Shown here one piece after another: positions 51,328 through 61,884 of a DNA stretch of 64,000 nt (the stretch's first letter is position 1; every line of letters starts with the position of its first letter). The notes beneath the pieces are model-generated. The model did not search any database. It was given only the letters and a program-made list of their open reading frames with translations, and was not told the DNA's origin. Both the position numbers and the translations under genes were made by a program. Source of the stretch: Heterostelium album PN500 (lineage: Eukaryota > Evosea > Eumycetozoa > Acytosteliales > Acytosteliaceae); the NCBI RefSeq assembly GCF_000004825.1, contig NW_008805065.1, positions 1,178,001 to 1,242,000 on the forward strand. Direction: 5' to 3'.

Positions 51328-53406
51328 ATGAGTGAGAATCAAGAGTTTCTAAGACAATTAAATCAGGAAAAGTCAGATTTGGTCAAACAAATGAGAGATG
51401 AAATCAAGATGGAAATGATCATAGAGATGACACAAAAAGAAACTTACAATGTCAACGATCTATTATTGGCTTTACCACTACCATCACAACCAAATGATAA
51501 TCAGCAACAACAGCAACAACAACAACAACAACCAGTGGGAGAAGACACAGAGGAAGATGAATATGATGATGGAGATGAAGAAGAGGAGGAAGAGATTTTA
51601 AATACTCATATACCAGTACCGTCTCCTGTTGTTGCATCTAGTGCTGCTGTTTCAATAGATAGAAAGTCTAATCTCAAAGGTGTTCAGGTTGAGCAGGAAT
51701 TGGAAGATGAGTCATACAACTGGAAGACCTCGGAATGGGATCACACACAAAGAGACTACTATGCCTTCAATCATCCGTATCAGCCATCCGATACCTATGA
51801 AGACCACGAATACTTTACAAGTTACTCAAGAGTTGTAAGTACTTTGACTTTTAAAAAGTAAAATTGATAATAATATTGAAAGAAAATAACAACGAGAATT
51901 GAATTGAAATTGTATATATATACTAAAGAAAATACCAGTTACAACTGACTATTTCTATTTTATTTGTTTTGTTATGATCATAATAAAACATAAATCTTTT
52001 TATCTTTTTGGTTTTTTATATCACATTATATTAGAGTATTCATAATGAAATGGTATTTGATAAAAGACGTACGGAAGCATACTATCAGGCTATCATGAAG
52101 AGTAAACAATTGTTTAAGGATAAGGTGGTGATGGATGTGGGATGTGGTACTGGTCTGTTATCTTGTTTCTGTGCGATGGCAGGTGCCAAGCGTGTCTATG
52201 CTGTCGAGGCTTCCGATATGGCGTTCAATGCCGAGCTGATTGTCAATAGAAACAACCTGCAAGACAAAGTGCGTATCTACAAGGGTAAAGTCGAACACAT
52301 TGCATTCCCAGAGTATGTCGACATCATCGTTAGTGAATGGATGGGTGCATTCCTCATCTTTGAATCAATGTTGGAATCCGTAATCTATGCAAGAGATCAT
52401 TTACTTAAACCTGTACGTAGAGATTAATACAAACTTTAAATAACTTACATTTTTCATTCAATCAATCAATCAATCAATCTATCATACAATCAATTATTAT
52501 TTTTTTTTAACAAAGGGTTTGTTATTTAATTAATATATAAATAGAATGGTATATTATTCCCATCGAAAGCAGCATTATATGTATCACCAGTTAGAGTAGA
52601 TTCACTGATGGATAGCAAAATTAATTGTTGGAATAATGTTTATGGATTGGATATGTCACCTTTAATGTAATGTATAAATGTTATAACATTTCAAATAATT
52701 AATTAAAGATACTAATTTTAAAGTAATCATTGCTTAGTCCATTTGCTCAACAAGAAACTTTGAATAAAACGATTAGAGATCATTACTTGGAGACAACAGA
52801 TATTCTAGACGATCCATTTATTCTTAGATATTTAGATTTAAGTACTATTACAATTGATAGTTTATCAGTATGTTTTGTTTGTTTTATTGAAAATACAATA
52901 TAAATTACTAATATATAATATAATTATAAAACAAAAAAAAGAGAACTGTATTAAACTTTAACTTTAAATTACCAAATGGTGCTTTTCATGGATTTGCATC
53001 TTGGTTCTCTGTATATTTCGAATGTCTAGATCGTCAAGAAAATCAAGAGTACAACCATCATCACCACTGGGTAATAGATATCGATGGTAATCTCGTTGAG
53101 AAATCAAAGTGTGATAGTCATCAGACAAAGTTGTCACCACAGCCATTCGAGATGTCTTCCAACACCTTGGAGTTGGCGACAGCACCTGGCACAGGATCGA
53201 CACACTGGAAACAATTGTTGTTCCTCTTTGAACAACCAAAGGATATCTATCATCATCAGGTAGATAAGCAGTCGACCGCATCGATTCAAGGAACCATGAG
53301 AGTATCTCAACATCAAACCTACCGTCGTCACTGGTGGGTAGAATTCAGCGCAACTCAAACCGTAAATTCCACCCGATCCGGATCCTATCAAAATTATCTC
53401 ATCTAA
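51328..53406 (+). CDS. prmt2: PRMT2-like protein arginine methyltransferase
   Basis: Exons 51328-51834, 52035-52412, 52545-52666, 52738-52867 and 52942-53406 give 533 aa. It is a type I PRMT that transfers methyl groups from SAM to arginine. The SAM-binding motif [12 protein letters not shown] starts near residue 200. YAVEAS follows, then the double-E loop SEWMG (about 267-272) with [18 protein letters not shown]. The beta-barrel has [13 protein letters not shown] and the THW loop STHWKQ (about 465). The LHGFTAWFSV-like barrel and THWKQTLF region most resemble PRMT2, but the SH3 domain of animal PRMT2 is absent. In its place the N-terminal 165 residues are a coiled coil, Gln run and acidic tract, ending in [11 protein letters not shown]. 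Confidence 0.9.
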
Positions 53407-53510
53407 TGAAAATATATATAAAATAAATTATTATCCAATTGATATTTATTGCATATTTTCCAGAGAGTGATAGTAATAATAATACATCCAATATTTCCAT
53501 GTGTACAATA

Positions 53511-53652
53511 TGTAGAATAAGAATAGAACAACTATATTATGTATGTTGGTAGTATTTATACAATCATGATTGAGAGTGGTCACCTTAGCTATAGCACTAA
53601 CAAGCTTGTATAAATACAAAACCAACATACATTGTTCTATTCTTATTCTACA
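53511..53652. repeat. 142-bp inverted-repeat element, TG...CA ends (LTR-like or MITE-like)
   Basis: The outer 21 bases of each end are exact reverse complements (TGTAGAATAAGAATAGAACAA). After a 7-base difference the arms continue (ATGTATGTTGGT, then TATTTATACAA), so the arms are about 48-55 bp around a roughly 40-bp centre. The unit begins with TG and ends with CA as LTRs do. It lies 170 bp before a Ty3/gypsy fragment, so a solo or rearranged LTR is possible. Equally it could be a small foldback element. No clear target-site duplication is visible. Confidence 0.65.
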
Positions 53653-53819
53653 GGGTTGCGTAAAATCGAGCAGACAGACCTATAAATATATATGTCTATG
53701 TGTGATAACAACATAACCATGATCTGAGTCAGACAAATACATGATTGGAGGTCTTTGCATAGATTCTAGAATAAAAAAAATTAAACTTTGAAAGTAATTG
53801 GTTGAATCTATTCCTGTTT

Positions 53820-54015
53820 GAACTACCAGATCAGGATTAATGAAGGAGAACAATATAAAATGGCATTCAAAACACATTCGAATATACTATAATGCCTTTT
53901 GGTTTAGCTGGCGCTGATGCCACATTTCAAAGATTGATGGATCACATCTTTCAATTGCAGATATTGAACCAAAGATCTGTGTTACATAGATGACATCCTC
54001 ATTAACTCTTTTCTT
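53820..54015 (+). mobile_element. Fossil Ty3/gypsy reverse-transcriptase fragment
   Basis: A short plus-strand remnant of the reverse-transcriptase domain of a Ty3/gypsy LTR retrotransposon, recognisable by the PFGL...ATFQRLMD block and a following Y-x-D-D catalytic-site block. Only part of the RT domain remains. Gag, protease, RNase H and integrase are absent nearby. The copy is broken in a few places and clearly inactive. It is moderately old, since the protein-level pattern is still readable. Dictyostelid relatives are Skipper- and DGLT-type elements. It may belong with the inverted-repeat unit just upstream. Confidence 0.75.
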
Positions 54016-54128
54016 TCGTGCTCTTTTACTACCTATTGACTGTATTTATTGGCGAATCTTTTATTTAAATTGATTGTAATTAATAAAATTAAAATTATTA
54101 TTAAATCCTAAATATATTTCAACACCTA

Positions 54129-54213
54129 CTATTTTGGCTTCTTTTTATTCACCCGATCACACTCTTTCAACACCGCACTTGCATCTTTGTCCGTTATGGA
54201 CTCCATATAAATG
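54129..54213 (-). pseudogene. Possible terminal-exon remnant, unknown
   Basis: After an acceptor-like CATTAG, the minus strand reads a charged, well-composed peptide (MESITDKDASAVLKECDRVN and five more residues) ending in TAG. Its base composition stands out from the AT-rich surroundings, which suggests a true coding origin. No upstream exon was found, and the piece is too short to assign. It could be the end of a displaced gene or a duplicated fragment. Confidence 0.3.
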
Positions 54214-54415
54214 CTAATGATAAAAAAATTCATTATTGTTGTTAGTGAATTCGAAGTCAAAAAAAAATTTTAATTTTGTGAAAATCGACAATTAATTTTG
54301 TAATAATCTTGAAGAGTTATCAAATCAATATCTATATATAATCGAATAAATTGTTAGTATTAATGTTATAAACAAAAAAAAAAAGAAGTAATCTAAATAT
54401 ATTTATAGAAGAACT

Positions 54416-56653
54416 ATGGCTGCAGATAATCAACCTCCACCTGAAATCTCAAGTAACTATACTTAAAATTGATTGTCATGTGATATTATTAACTGATTAC
54501 ATTATTTTTATTTTACATAATTAATAGCAATTATAGAGAAAACAGCAGAGTTTGTTGCTAAACATGGTGAGAACTTTGCAGAGAAAGTAAAGGCAAGAGA
54601 GAAAAATAATCCCAAGTTTAATTTCTTACATGATGGCGATATTTATAATAGATACTTTTTGAATAAAGTAGAGGCACATCGACAAAAGATACAATCAGCA
54701 AAGCCTGCTACACCTGCTGCACCCACTACATCTTCACCACCAACCGATACCACTGCTACATCTACAACACCGACTACTGCAACTGCAACACCTTCAGCAC
54801 CTTCGACAACCACAACTTCACCGACAACAACAACAACAACACCACCTGCACCAACAGTTACAACACCTGCACCACCTGCAGAACCAGAGCAACCACAACG
54901 TGTCATCACCGAACCAACTCCATTACTATATATTCTTGAAGTACCAGACGATATGAATTCATTAGATTAGTAAGTAGAAGTTAGTTAGTTTGTTTTTATT
55001 TGATATTCATATTTATTTATTAATGATTATTTAAAATAATATAATAATAGTGATACAATTAGGTTGACTGCACAATTTGTTGCGATGAATGGTGAACAAT
55101 TTCAAAGTGGTTTGGCATTGAGAGAGTCAAAGAATGCACAGTTTGAATTTTTGAAACCAACACACCATTGGCATGAATGGTTTAGAGCATTGGTGGAATC
55201 TTATGCAGCTATTATTTATCCTCCAAAGAATATCAAGGAGATGCTGGCGACAGAGGATTTCACTGATAAGAATACTATATTGGACAGATCGATCAATCGA
55301 TTCGAATGGAACAAACAGGAACAGATTGCAAAGAAGAAGGCAGAGGAGGAAGCCGATCAAGAGAGAGCGATGTTTGCTGCTATCGATTGGCATGATTTCG
55401 TGGTCGTTGACACCATCGACTTTACTGGTGACGACCTCGAGTCATTGCCACCACCAAAGACATTCGAACAGTTGATAAAGCATCAATTCGACGAAGATGC
55501 AGATCGCGAAGAGGAAATGGATGTCGAGATGGACACTGAGATGGATATGGACGATGGCGATAGCGCGTCAACCACCGCCACCTCTGAGAAGACCGAATCG
55601 AAGCTGAAAATCGTCAAAGACTATCAAAAGACAAACAAACCTGTTGCTTCGACACAAAAGAAGATCACTCAGGCATGTCCCATTTGTAAACAAGAGATTC
55701 CACTCGATGAAATGCAAGAGCACATGAGAATAGAGCTGATGATGAGAAACAACGCAAAGAAAGACAACAGTAGCAACAACTTTGGTGGCGCCACACTCAA
55801 TTACGATACCGATATCGCCAAGAATCTCCAGTCGTTTGCCAACAGTCGTACCGATATCTTTGGTGATGACGACGATGTAGAACAAGCCAGAAAGAAGGCC
55901 GCTGAAGAACCAGCGGTTGAAAAGGTTATATGGGATGGTCACACTGGAAGCATTCCAAGAACACAGAATGCAGCGTATGCAGCACAACAAGAGAAACAAC
56001 AATCACATCATCAGAAACAACAACAGCAACAACAACAACAAGGAATGTCAATGCAAGATATGTATATGCAACAACAAGCTGCTGCGGCAGCTGGTATGAT
56101 GCCACAGAACTATATGATGATGGGAATGATGCCATTCCCACCAGGAGTTCCATTCATGCCTGGTATGATGCCACCACCAATGAACATGATGAATCCAAAT
56201 GCAGCTACACCCATTACAAATACAACATCAACCATCGCAATAGACGAACCAACTTCAAAGAAACAGAAAACAGAAGATCTACTTATTCCAGAGGATGAAT
56301 ACATCAGAGACAATCCAGGACCTGTACAAATTACAATTGAAGCGACCAACGAAGGAAATGCACAAACATTCTCAATTACTTTTAATCCAAGGGATACCAT
56401 TACTGTATGTATTATAATAATTTGATAAATCTGTAATAATAATAGTATTGCTAACTAATTAATATTTTTAATTTATTTATAGATACTCAAAGAAAAGATT
56501 AAAGATTTGATTGGAATTGCTCCAAATAAACAAAAACTCAAAGCTCCAGGTTTATCGATTTTGAAGGATCAACACACTATTGGATTTTACAATTTGAAAC
56601 CTGGAACCGTTATTACTGCTGGTTTGAAAGAAAGAGGTGGTAGAAAGAAATAA
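54416..56653 (+). CDS. sf3a1: Splicing factor 3A subunit 1 (SF3A1/Prp21)
   Basis: Exons 54416-54452, 54528-54969, 55051-56404 and 56483-56653 give 667 aa. SF3A1 is a U2 snRNP protein acting in branch-site recognition and pre-spliceosome assembly. It has two SURP modules, at about residues 14-65 (TAEFVAKHGENFAEKV, NPKFNFLHDGDIYNRYF) and 165-215 (TAQFVAMNGEQFQSGL, NAQFEFLKPTHHWHEWF). A Thr/Pro/Ala linker lies between them. The Prp21-type middle follows, with CPICKQEIPLDEMQEHMRIEL (about 367) and WDGHTGS. A Gln/Met/Pro-rich stretch comes next, and a C-terminal ubiquitin-like domain (about 585-667) that contacts U1 SL4 in humans, ending in RGGRKK. The start exon is only 37 nt. Confidence 0.95.
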
Positions 56654-56973
56654 AAAAATATTTAATTCTAAAAAAAAAAAATTCTTATTTTTATTAAATA
56701 TTTGAAAGAAGGTTTCAATTTTGGTCATGTTTTTCGAAGGAAGAAGAAACTTTATATATCAATTATTAATAAACTTACAATTATTGAAAAATAGAGTAGA
56801 AAATGTCAAACATCTATTGAATGCTATATGTCTATTTATGACCATTAAAAATAATTAATTTTAATATTTTAATATATTATAGAATAATTAGATTGAGTAT
56901 AAATACACATCACAAAGATGTTTCAAATCATTCAAATTGAAAACAAATATTTTAATTCAACAAACAAATAAAA
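56654..56973 (+). other. Intergenic: hssA-like promoter
   Basis: 320 bp. TATAAATA at 56898-56905 lies 76 bp upstream of the hssA-like start, and the rest is AT-rich. Confidence 0.5.
56898..56905 (+). promoter_or_regulatory. TATA box of hssA-like gene
   Basis: TATAAATA, 76 bp before the start codon at 56974. hssA-family genes in D. discoideum are strongly and developmentally expressed, which fits a clear core promoter. Confidence 0.5.
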
Positions 56974-57290
56974 ATGACTCTTATCAGTATGTATATTATT
57001 CAAAAATAATTCAATTATTTAATAACTAATTATTATAATTATTATTATAAACTATAGAATCAATTTCATTGTTGGGTAACTCATTCTCTGGTTTGGAAAA
57101 CAACTCTTCCTCTGACATTGTTGGATCCATTGGCAAATCATCGATTGATTCAGACTCCCAAGAGCAATGCTTTGGTTGGGGTAGAAGAAGAAGAACCACC
57201 AATGTTATTTTTGGTGATGTTAATGTCATAGGTAGTGGTTGTGGAGGTTGCTGTAATGGTTTCGGTGGTCTCGGTGGTTTTGGTTTCTAA
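56974..57290 (+). CDS. hssA/B-like small protein
   Basis: Exons 56974-56986 (13 nt) and 57058-57290 give 81 aa. The start MTLIKSISLLGNS, then a Ser/Asn-rich stretch, and a Gly/Cys-rich end (GSGCGGCCNGFGGLGGFGF) match the hssA/hssB/2C/7E family of dictyostelids (MT.L.SISSLGNS, then GGCGG). The tiny first exon carrying only the first four codons is itself a family hallmark. D. discoideum has dozens of copies expressed in prestalk or late development, and their biochemical role is unknown. Unusual here is the basic CFGWGRRRRTTNV insertion before the glycine-rich tail. Confidence 0.85.
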
Positions 57291-57705
57291 TTCTAAAACA
57301 ACGTTGTTTTAATTTTATTAGCTTGGTTTTACAATAATATTTTTTTATCTTTTCATATATTAATAATCAATCATAATTTATTAATATTGATTCTATATGT
57401 AAATAAAAATAAAGAAAATTTTATGAATCACAAATCATATAACTCTTTTCCTTTAAATCTCCACTTATTTATTTAAATAAATAAAATAGATCATATGTAT
57501 GTTCAAAAAATATATTAAATTTCGCAACCAATTTTTTAAATGAGAAATTGTGCCTTTGCAAAAACTAAACCTAATTATTTCTGTGAAAATTCCTGCACCA
57601 CCAAAATCAAATAAAATCATGATATATAAATAAATCACTTGGATTTTTTTTATATTCAATAAAACAATATCATAAAACAAAATAATAAAAAAACAAATAA
57701 CAAAA
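57291..57705. other. Intergenic spacer hssA-like / PhyH
   Basis: 415 bp, AT-rich, with the PhyH promoter presumably in the distal half. Nothing else was recognised. Confidence 0.55.
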
Positions 57706-58809
57706 ATGTCTAAAAATAATAATAATAATAATAATAACAATAATAATAATAATTTTGATTTTAATCTACTGAAAGATTATAGTATACCATTGGATGGTGA
57801 AGGATATAGTTTATCATTTTCTTTGGAAGACTTTAATAGTACATCTAATGAAATCAATAGAAATCCAAGATTATTCTTTAAACACTTTGGATTTCTGGTA
57901 GTGAGAGATGTACTGACTCCAGCAGATGCCGACAACACCGTATCAGAGATATTCGACATCATCGAGAAGAAGTCACCGGCCTTCAAAAGAAACGATCGAT
58001 CAACATGGGATCACTTCCCAACTGAAGAATCGATCGTGCAGTACGGTAGTCCGTCTCGTCCACCCATTTTCACACGTCAATTCCTAATGAATCGACAAAA
58101 TCCAAAAGTAGCTCAGGTCTTTGCCGAACTCATCGGTAACAATGACTTGATGGTGAATAACGACCGTTGTTGTTTCTTCCGTCCGACTCAAGCCAATGGC
58201 AGCGGACTCATCGCAAAGCCAGAGTGGTCGACCAAAAGTAATGTGCATCTGGACATGAATCCTTTCAATTGGATGGGAGATGGCTCGGCTTGTCGAAACG
58301 AACTGGCAGCACTCCGTTACGGCAAGCTTGGAGAGTTCATCCAAGAGAACAATCAACCGAGTTGTCACGACGGTGTTCAACTCCAAGGTGTTCTCAATCT
58401 GCTAGATAATCACGAGCTTGACGGTGGTTACTGTGTTGTACCAGGCTTCAATCATCATTTCCGTGAGTATTTCAAAACCAAGAAACCAGAATTCACAGCG
58501 GTCTCTTGGAATTGGCAAATCAAAGATCCACTATTCAAGTTTGCGAAGCGTATCTCCATGCGTAAAGGATCAATGGTAGTATGGGATCAAACAATGCCAC
58601 ACGGATCGATCAACAACCAATCTTGCAACCCAAGAATGGCACAATTCATCAAGATCTTCCCGACATCAACCGTTTCAGAAGAGAGATACAAGAGTCGTGC
58701 CGATATTGTTTCAACAATCATCCAATCGATGCCAGAGCCGTTCCCTCTTACAAAACTCGGTGCCAATCTTTTCGGTATAAAAGAAAAGAATTTACCAACT
58801 ATTGACTAG
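57706..58809 (+). CDS. PhyH-family Fe(II)/2-oxoglutarate dioxygenase
   Basis: Single exon, 367 aa. It belongs to the phytanoyl-CoA dioxygenase (PhyH) superfamily. The iron-binding HxD...H triad is visible as H181 and D183 (NVHLDMNP) and H299 (MPHGS), with R310 (NPRMAQF) placed to bind 2-oxoglutarate. The segments FFKHFGFLVVRDVLTPADAD and DGGYCVVPGFNHHF are typical of the fold. There is no PTS2 presequence; instead the N-terminus is MSK followed by about 13 Asn. The substrate cannot be told: it lacks clear phytanoyl-CoA features and could act on another lipid or small metabolite. The stop is TAG. It is convergent with NUP93, with 158 bp between them. Confidence 0.85.
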   Translation: MSKNNNNNNNNNNNNNFDFNLLKDYSIPLDGEGYSLSFSLEDFNSTSNEINRNPRLFFKHFGFLVVRDVLTPADADNTVSEIFDIIEKKSPAFKRNDRSTWDHFPTEESIVQYGSPSRPPIFTRQFLMNRQNPKVAQVFAELIGNNDLMVNNDRCCFFRPTQANGSGLIAKPEWSTKSNVHLDMNPFNWMGDGSACRNELAALRYGKLGEFIQENNQPSCHDGVQLQGVLNLLDNHELDGGYCVVPGFNHHFREYFKTKKPEFTAVSWNWQIKDPLFKFAKRISMRKGSMVVWDQTMPHGSINNQSCNPRMAQFIKIFPTSTVSEERYKSRADIVSTIIQSMPEPFPLTKLGANLFGIKEKNLPTID

Positions 58810-58967
58810 ATTAAACTAAAACAATCTTGTACAAATAAATACAAATCAATATAATCTCTATTCATATTTATAGAGATAATATATATATATAACAATTCAA
58901 TATTATATTTTAGTTTAATTTTATTTCATTTGTTTTTATTTTATTATTGATCAAAAGAATAAAGTTA

Positions 58968-61884
58968 TTATTTTTTGACATTTATCATAAAGTTCATAAG
59001 TTTGGTTAAGGTGTTTCCTGACATTGGGAAATCAATCTTACCAGCGAATAGGGTGAGTGCTTGAGATCTCTCTTGGAGGTTGAGCAATGTTTGTTGACGA
59101 CCTGCATAGAGTTGTGAGGTAGCTGGTGCCATAAATGCACTGGAAGAACCACCGGGTAATGCAACTAGTTCGTAGAGTCGCATGATAATGTCAATGGTGA
59201 CTTGAATGATCGATGAGAAGTTACGTGTGACATGTGGACTTAGGAATCGGTAGTTCTCAACACACGGTTCAACGTCACGCTCTGTACGTGGTGTTAAACC
59301 GATCTTGTCTTGCAGGTCGAGAGCATCCTGATACTTTTGGTTATTATACAAATCAAAGAACTGACACAACTGTAACAACTGTTCGAATGCCAAATATGCT
59401 TGTTTCTCTGACTTACTAATCTTTATCTGCAATTGTTTATCATTGAATAACTCCATACCAAACAAATACAATTGTTCTATAGATAGAAATAAATGAATAT
59501 TAATAAGATTATAATATAAACACTAAAGTAATAATAATAATAATAAATTAAACTAAACTAACTAGACTATACCTTTCTCAGTTGAATTGGTTGTGATAAG
59601 AGATGACATTCTGTTGTTGTATAGCTCGAGAACACGTGCGTACTCTTCGATTAACAACCAGTAGGCAATGGATGATTGGAAGTTACCTTTGAATTCAAAG
59701 GTGAGAGCTGTCTGCTCGATGATACGACGCCATTGGTCACGTTTGATAAACTCTGGTACTTTGAGAAGGTAGCGTGCAAACTCTGTGTCTCCGGTGGATG
59801 TCACTATCAAGTCAGAGATGCACAGTGTCTGAATTTGTTCGTCTTCAATGAGCAAGTAGTAATGTAGTGCTTCGACATTGTCTGTCTCTGTTGAGAATGT
59901 CTTTATGTATTGACGGATCATGGCGACGAGGTTAAGAGCACCACTCGCTGGGTTGTAGATATCGACGCTATCGATCACCGTTTGCTCTGGACGTGGCTTA
60001 CGAATCAAACCGGATTGATTCAGTGCCAATGCATAGTGAAGAGCATCCTCCTGGTTGGTCAACGACAAATGTGCAATACCCAACTCGAATTGACAGGTCA
60101 ACAAATGAATCTGGAACAAAACAAATGGATCGAATTGAATTTGTGATGTTGTTTCATTAATTGCAACTTGTAATGTTTGTAATGAATATGTTTGTAATCT
60201 AATAAAAGAAAGCTAAAACAAATATATATATATTGATATTAGTTAGTATTATTATTATTATTAGTAACTAATTTAATACTTACTCTCCACCAAATTAAAT
60301 CCTGAATGAATGGGAATAGTATTTTATTGGAATGTACATTGGTGGCATCAGCAGCCGAAAGTATATTGAATACTGCAATCTTAAAGTAATCTTTACTTTC
60401 ATTTCTAATGATTCTATATTCCTGTGTCATTTTATTCAATATTTCTTGTGGACTGTTGTAAGATTTGTTAAATATTAGTTAGTTGGTTGGTTGGTTAATT
60501 AAAGTGGTGAACTACTACAACTACTACTTACCATTTAAGATCATCTTTACGATGTATTGTTATGTTTCTAATTAATTCACGATATCTAATTGGTAGTTGT
60601 TGAGAAATGTCAATGATTACTTGATAGTAACCGGAACGGAGTGAGTAGTAAATGATAGACCAAACCGAACAGTTACGGAAGTTGTCTTCTGGTGTGTCGA
60701 TAGGTGGCTTCTGTACGTTTGATACTATATATGAGATGATTTCCTCGAGTGGCGACGATATGTTGCTGATGGTGGGCAGCTTACTCTTAATGGTATTAAC
60801 AAACTGTTCTTCGAGAAATTGAATCGATCTCTTTACCAATTGCATTGTCTTGTCATCGGACAATGATGATGATGATGATCCACTCTTTGACGAAGACGAC
60901 GACGACGACAATGAACTTTGTTTATCAATGAGTATCCAGACATCCTCTATTACCTGACGATACTTTGTTACCTCTGCCAACTGTGCATTCATTAGATTCT
61001 CAACTAGCGGATAACTGCTACCACTCTCTACTGATCTCTCTGACAAGAGATACTCATAGACAACCTCGGCATATGCACGCATCTTGTTGGATAGACGAGT
61101 ACGATCTTCTACATTGCCACGTGTAGACATCATCAGCTGACCATTTACACTGCTGTTGTTGTTGTTGTTGTTGAATCCACCAGCATTCGACATGAACATA
61201 CTACTTGTTCCTGATCCATATTGATGGTACTGTTGCTGTGAAGATGTAAGTTGGAGCATTGGCGATGCAGTGGAACGATTCGATAGCATCAATGATTGTT
61301 GCTGTTGTTCTAAAGGATATTGCTTGTGAACCTTGATAAAACGTTGTCCAAGAGTCTCCTCCAGCTGCTTCTTGTCTTTGCTCCACTCTACGAGAGACGC
61401 ACGCTGGTAATTCTCATTGAATTCACGTGTTGTCTTTTTCTGTACTTCATGGATGGTGTTCATGATCATCGATTCAAACTCTCCCTTTAAGAACTGATCG
61501 ATATCTGTAGGAACCTGCTCCACCTCAATGAATGAAGATGGTGTAATATTAGACAATGATTCTCCAATTACATTTGGTTCAATATTATATTTATTAATTG
61601 CTTTTCTATATTAATGATATATATATATATATATATAGGTATTATTAATAAATGTAAGTAATGGTTGGTCATTTGTTTATAATTATCAAATATATATATA
61701 CATACTGATATGAATCATTATATAAAGTTGACTTTGAACTGGTGATATCATTGAGTTGTTTTGAGTATTCACCGATCTCTTTGAGTGATCTGTTTATATT
61801 GAAACCTTGAAATGTCGATTGGAATCGGTTAACCAATTGACCGGATTTCTCTGCAAGATCACTAAAGTTAACTTCGGTTGTCAT
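58968..61884 (-). CDS. nup93: Nucleoporin NUP93 (Nic96)
   Basis: Exons 61884-61706, 61605-60532, 60452-60284, 60212-59573 and 59476-58968 give 856 aa (human 819). NUP93 is a scaffold nucleoporin of the inner ring that binds NUP205/NUP188, NUP62 and NUP53. The N-terminal helix that docks those partners corresponds to about residues 1-60. A Gln/Asn/Ser-rich linker follows (130-190). The alpha-solenoid Nic96 domain fills the rest: RTRLSNKMRAYAEVVYEYL, FRNCSVWSIIYYSLRSGYY, PFILFPFIQDLIWWR-type helices, CQFELGIAHL, and the final LTLFAGKIDFPMSG. A Ser run (about 315-330) interrupts the third part of the domain. All junctions keep frame. Confidence 0.92.

Larger units (their letters stand above)
53407..54415. 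other. Spacer containing retroelement relics
   Basis: About 1 kb between PRMT2 and SF3A1. It is less AT-rich than other spacers and contains a long inverted repeat (53511-53652), a fossil Ty3/gypsy RT fragment (about 53820-54015), and a short minus-strand coding-like segment (54129-54213). Confidence 0.6.

Noticed and set aside
54643-54909. Minus-strand Val/Gly-rich frame (88 codons)
   Set aside because: Mirror of the Thr/Pro/Ala linker of SF3A1.
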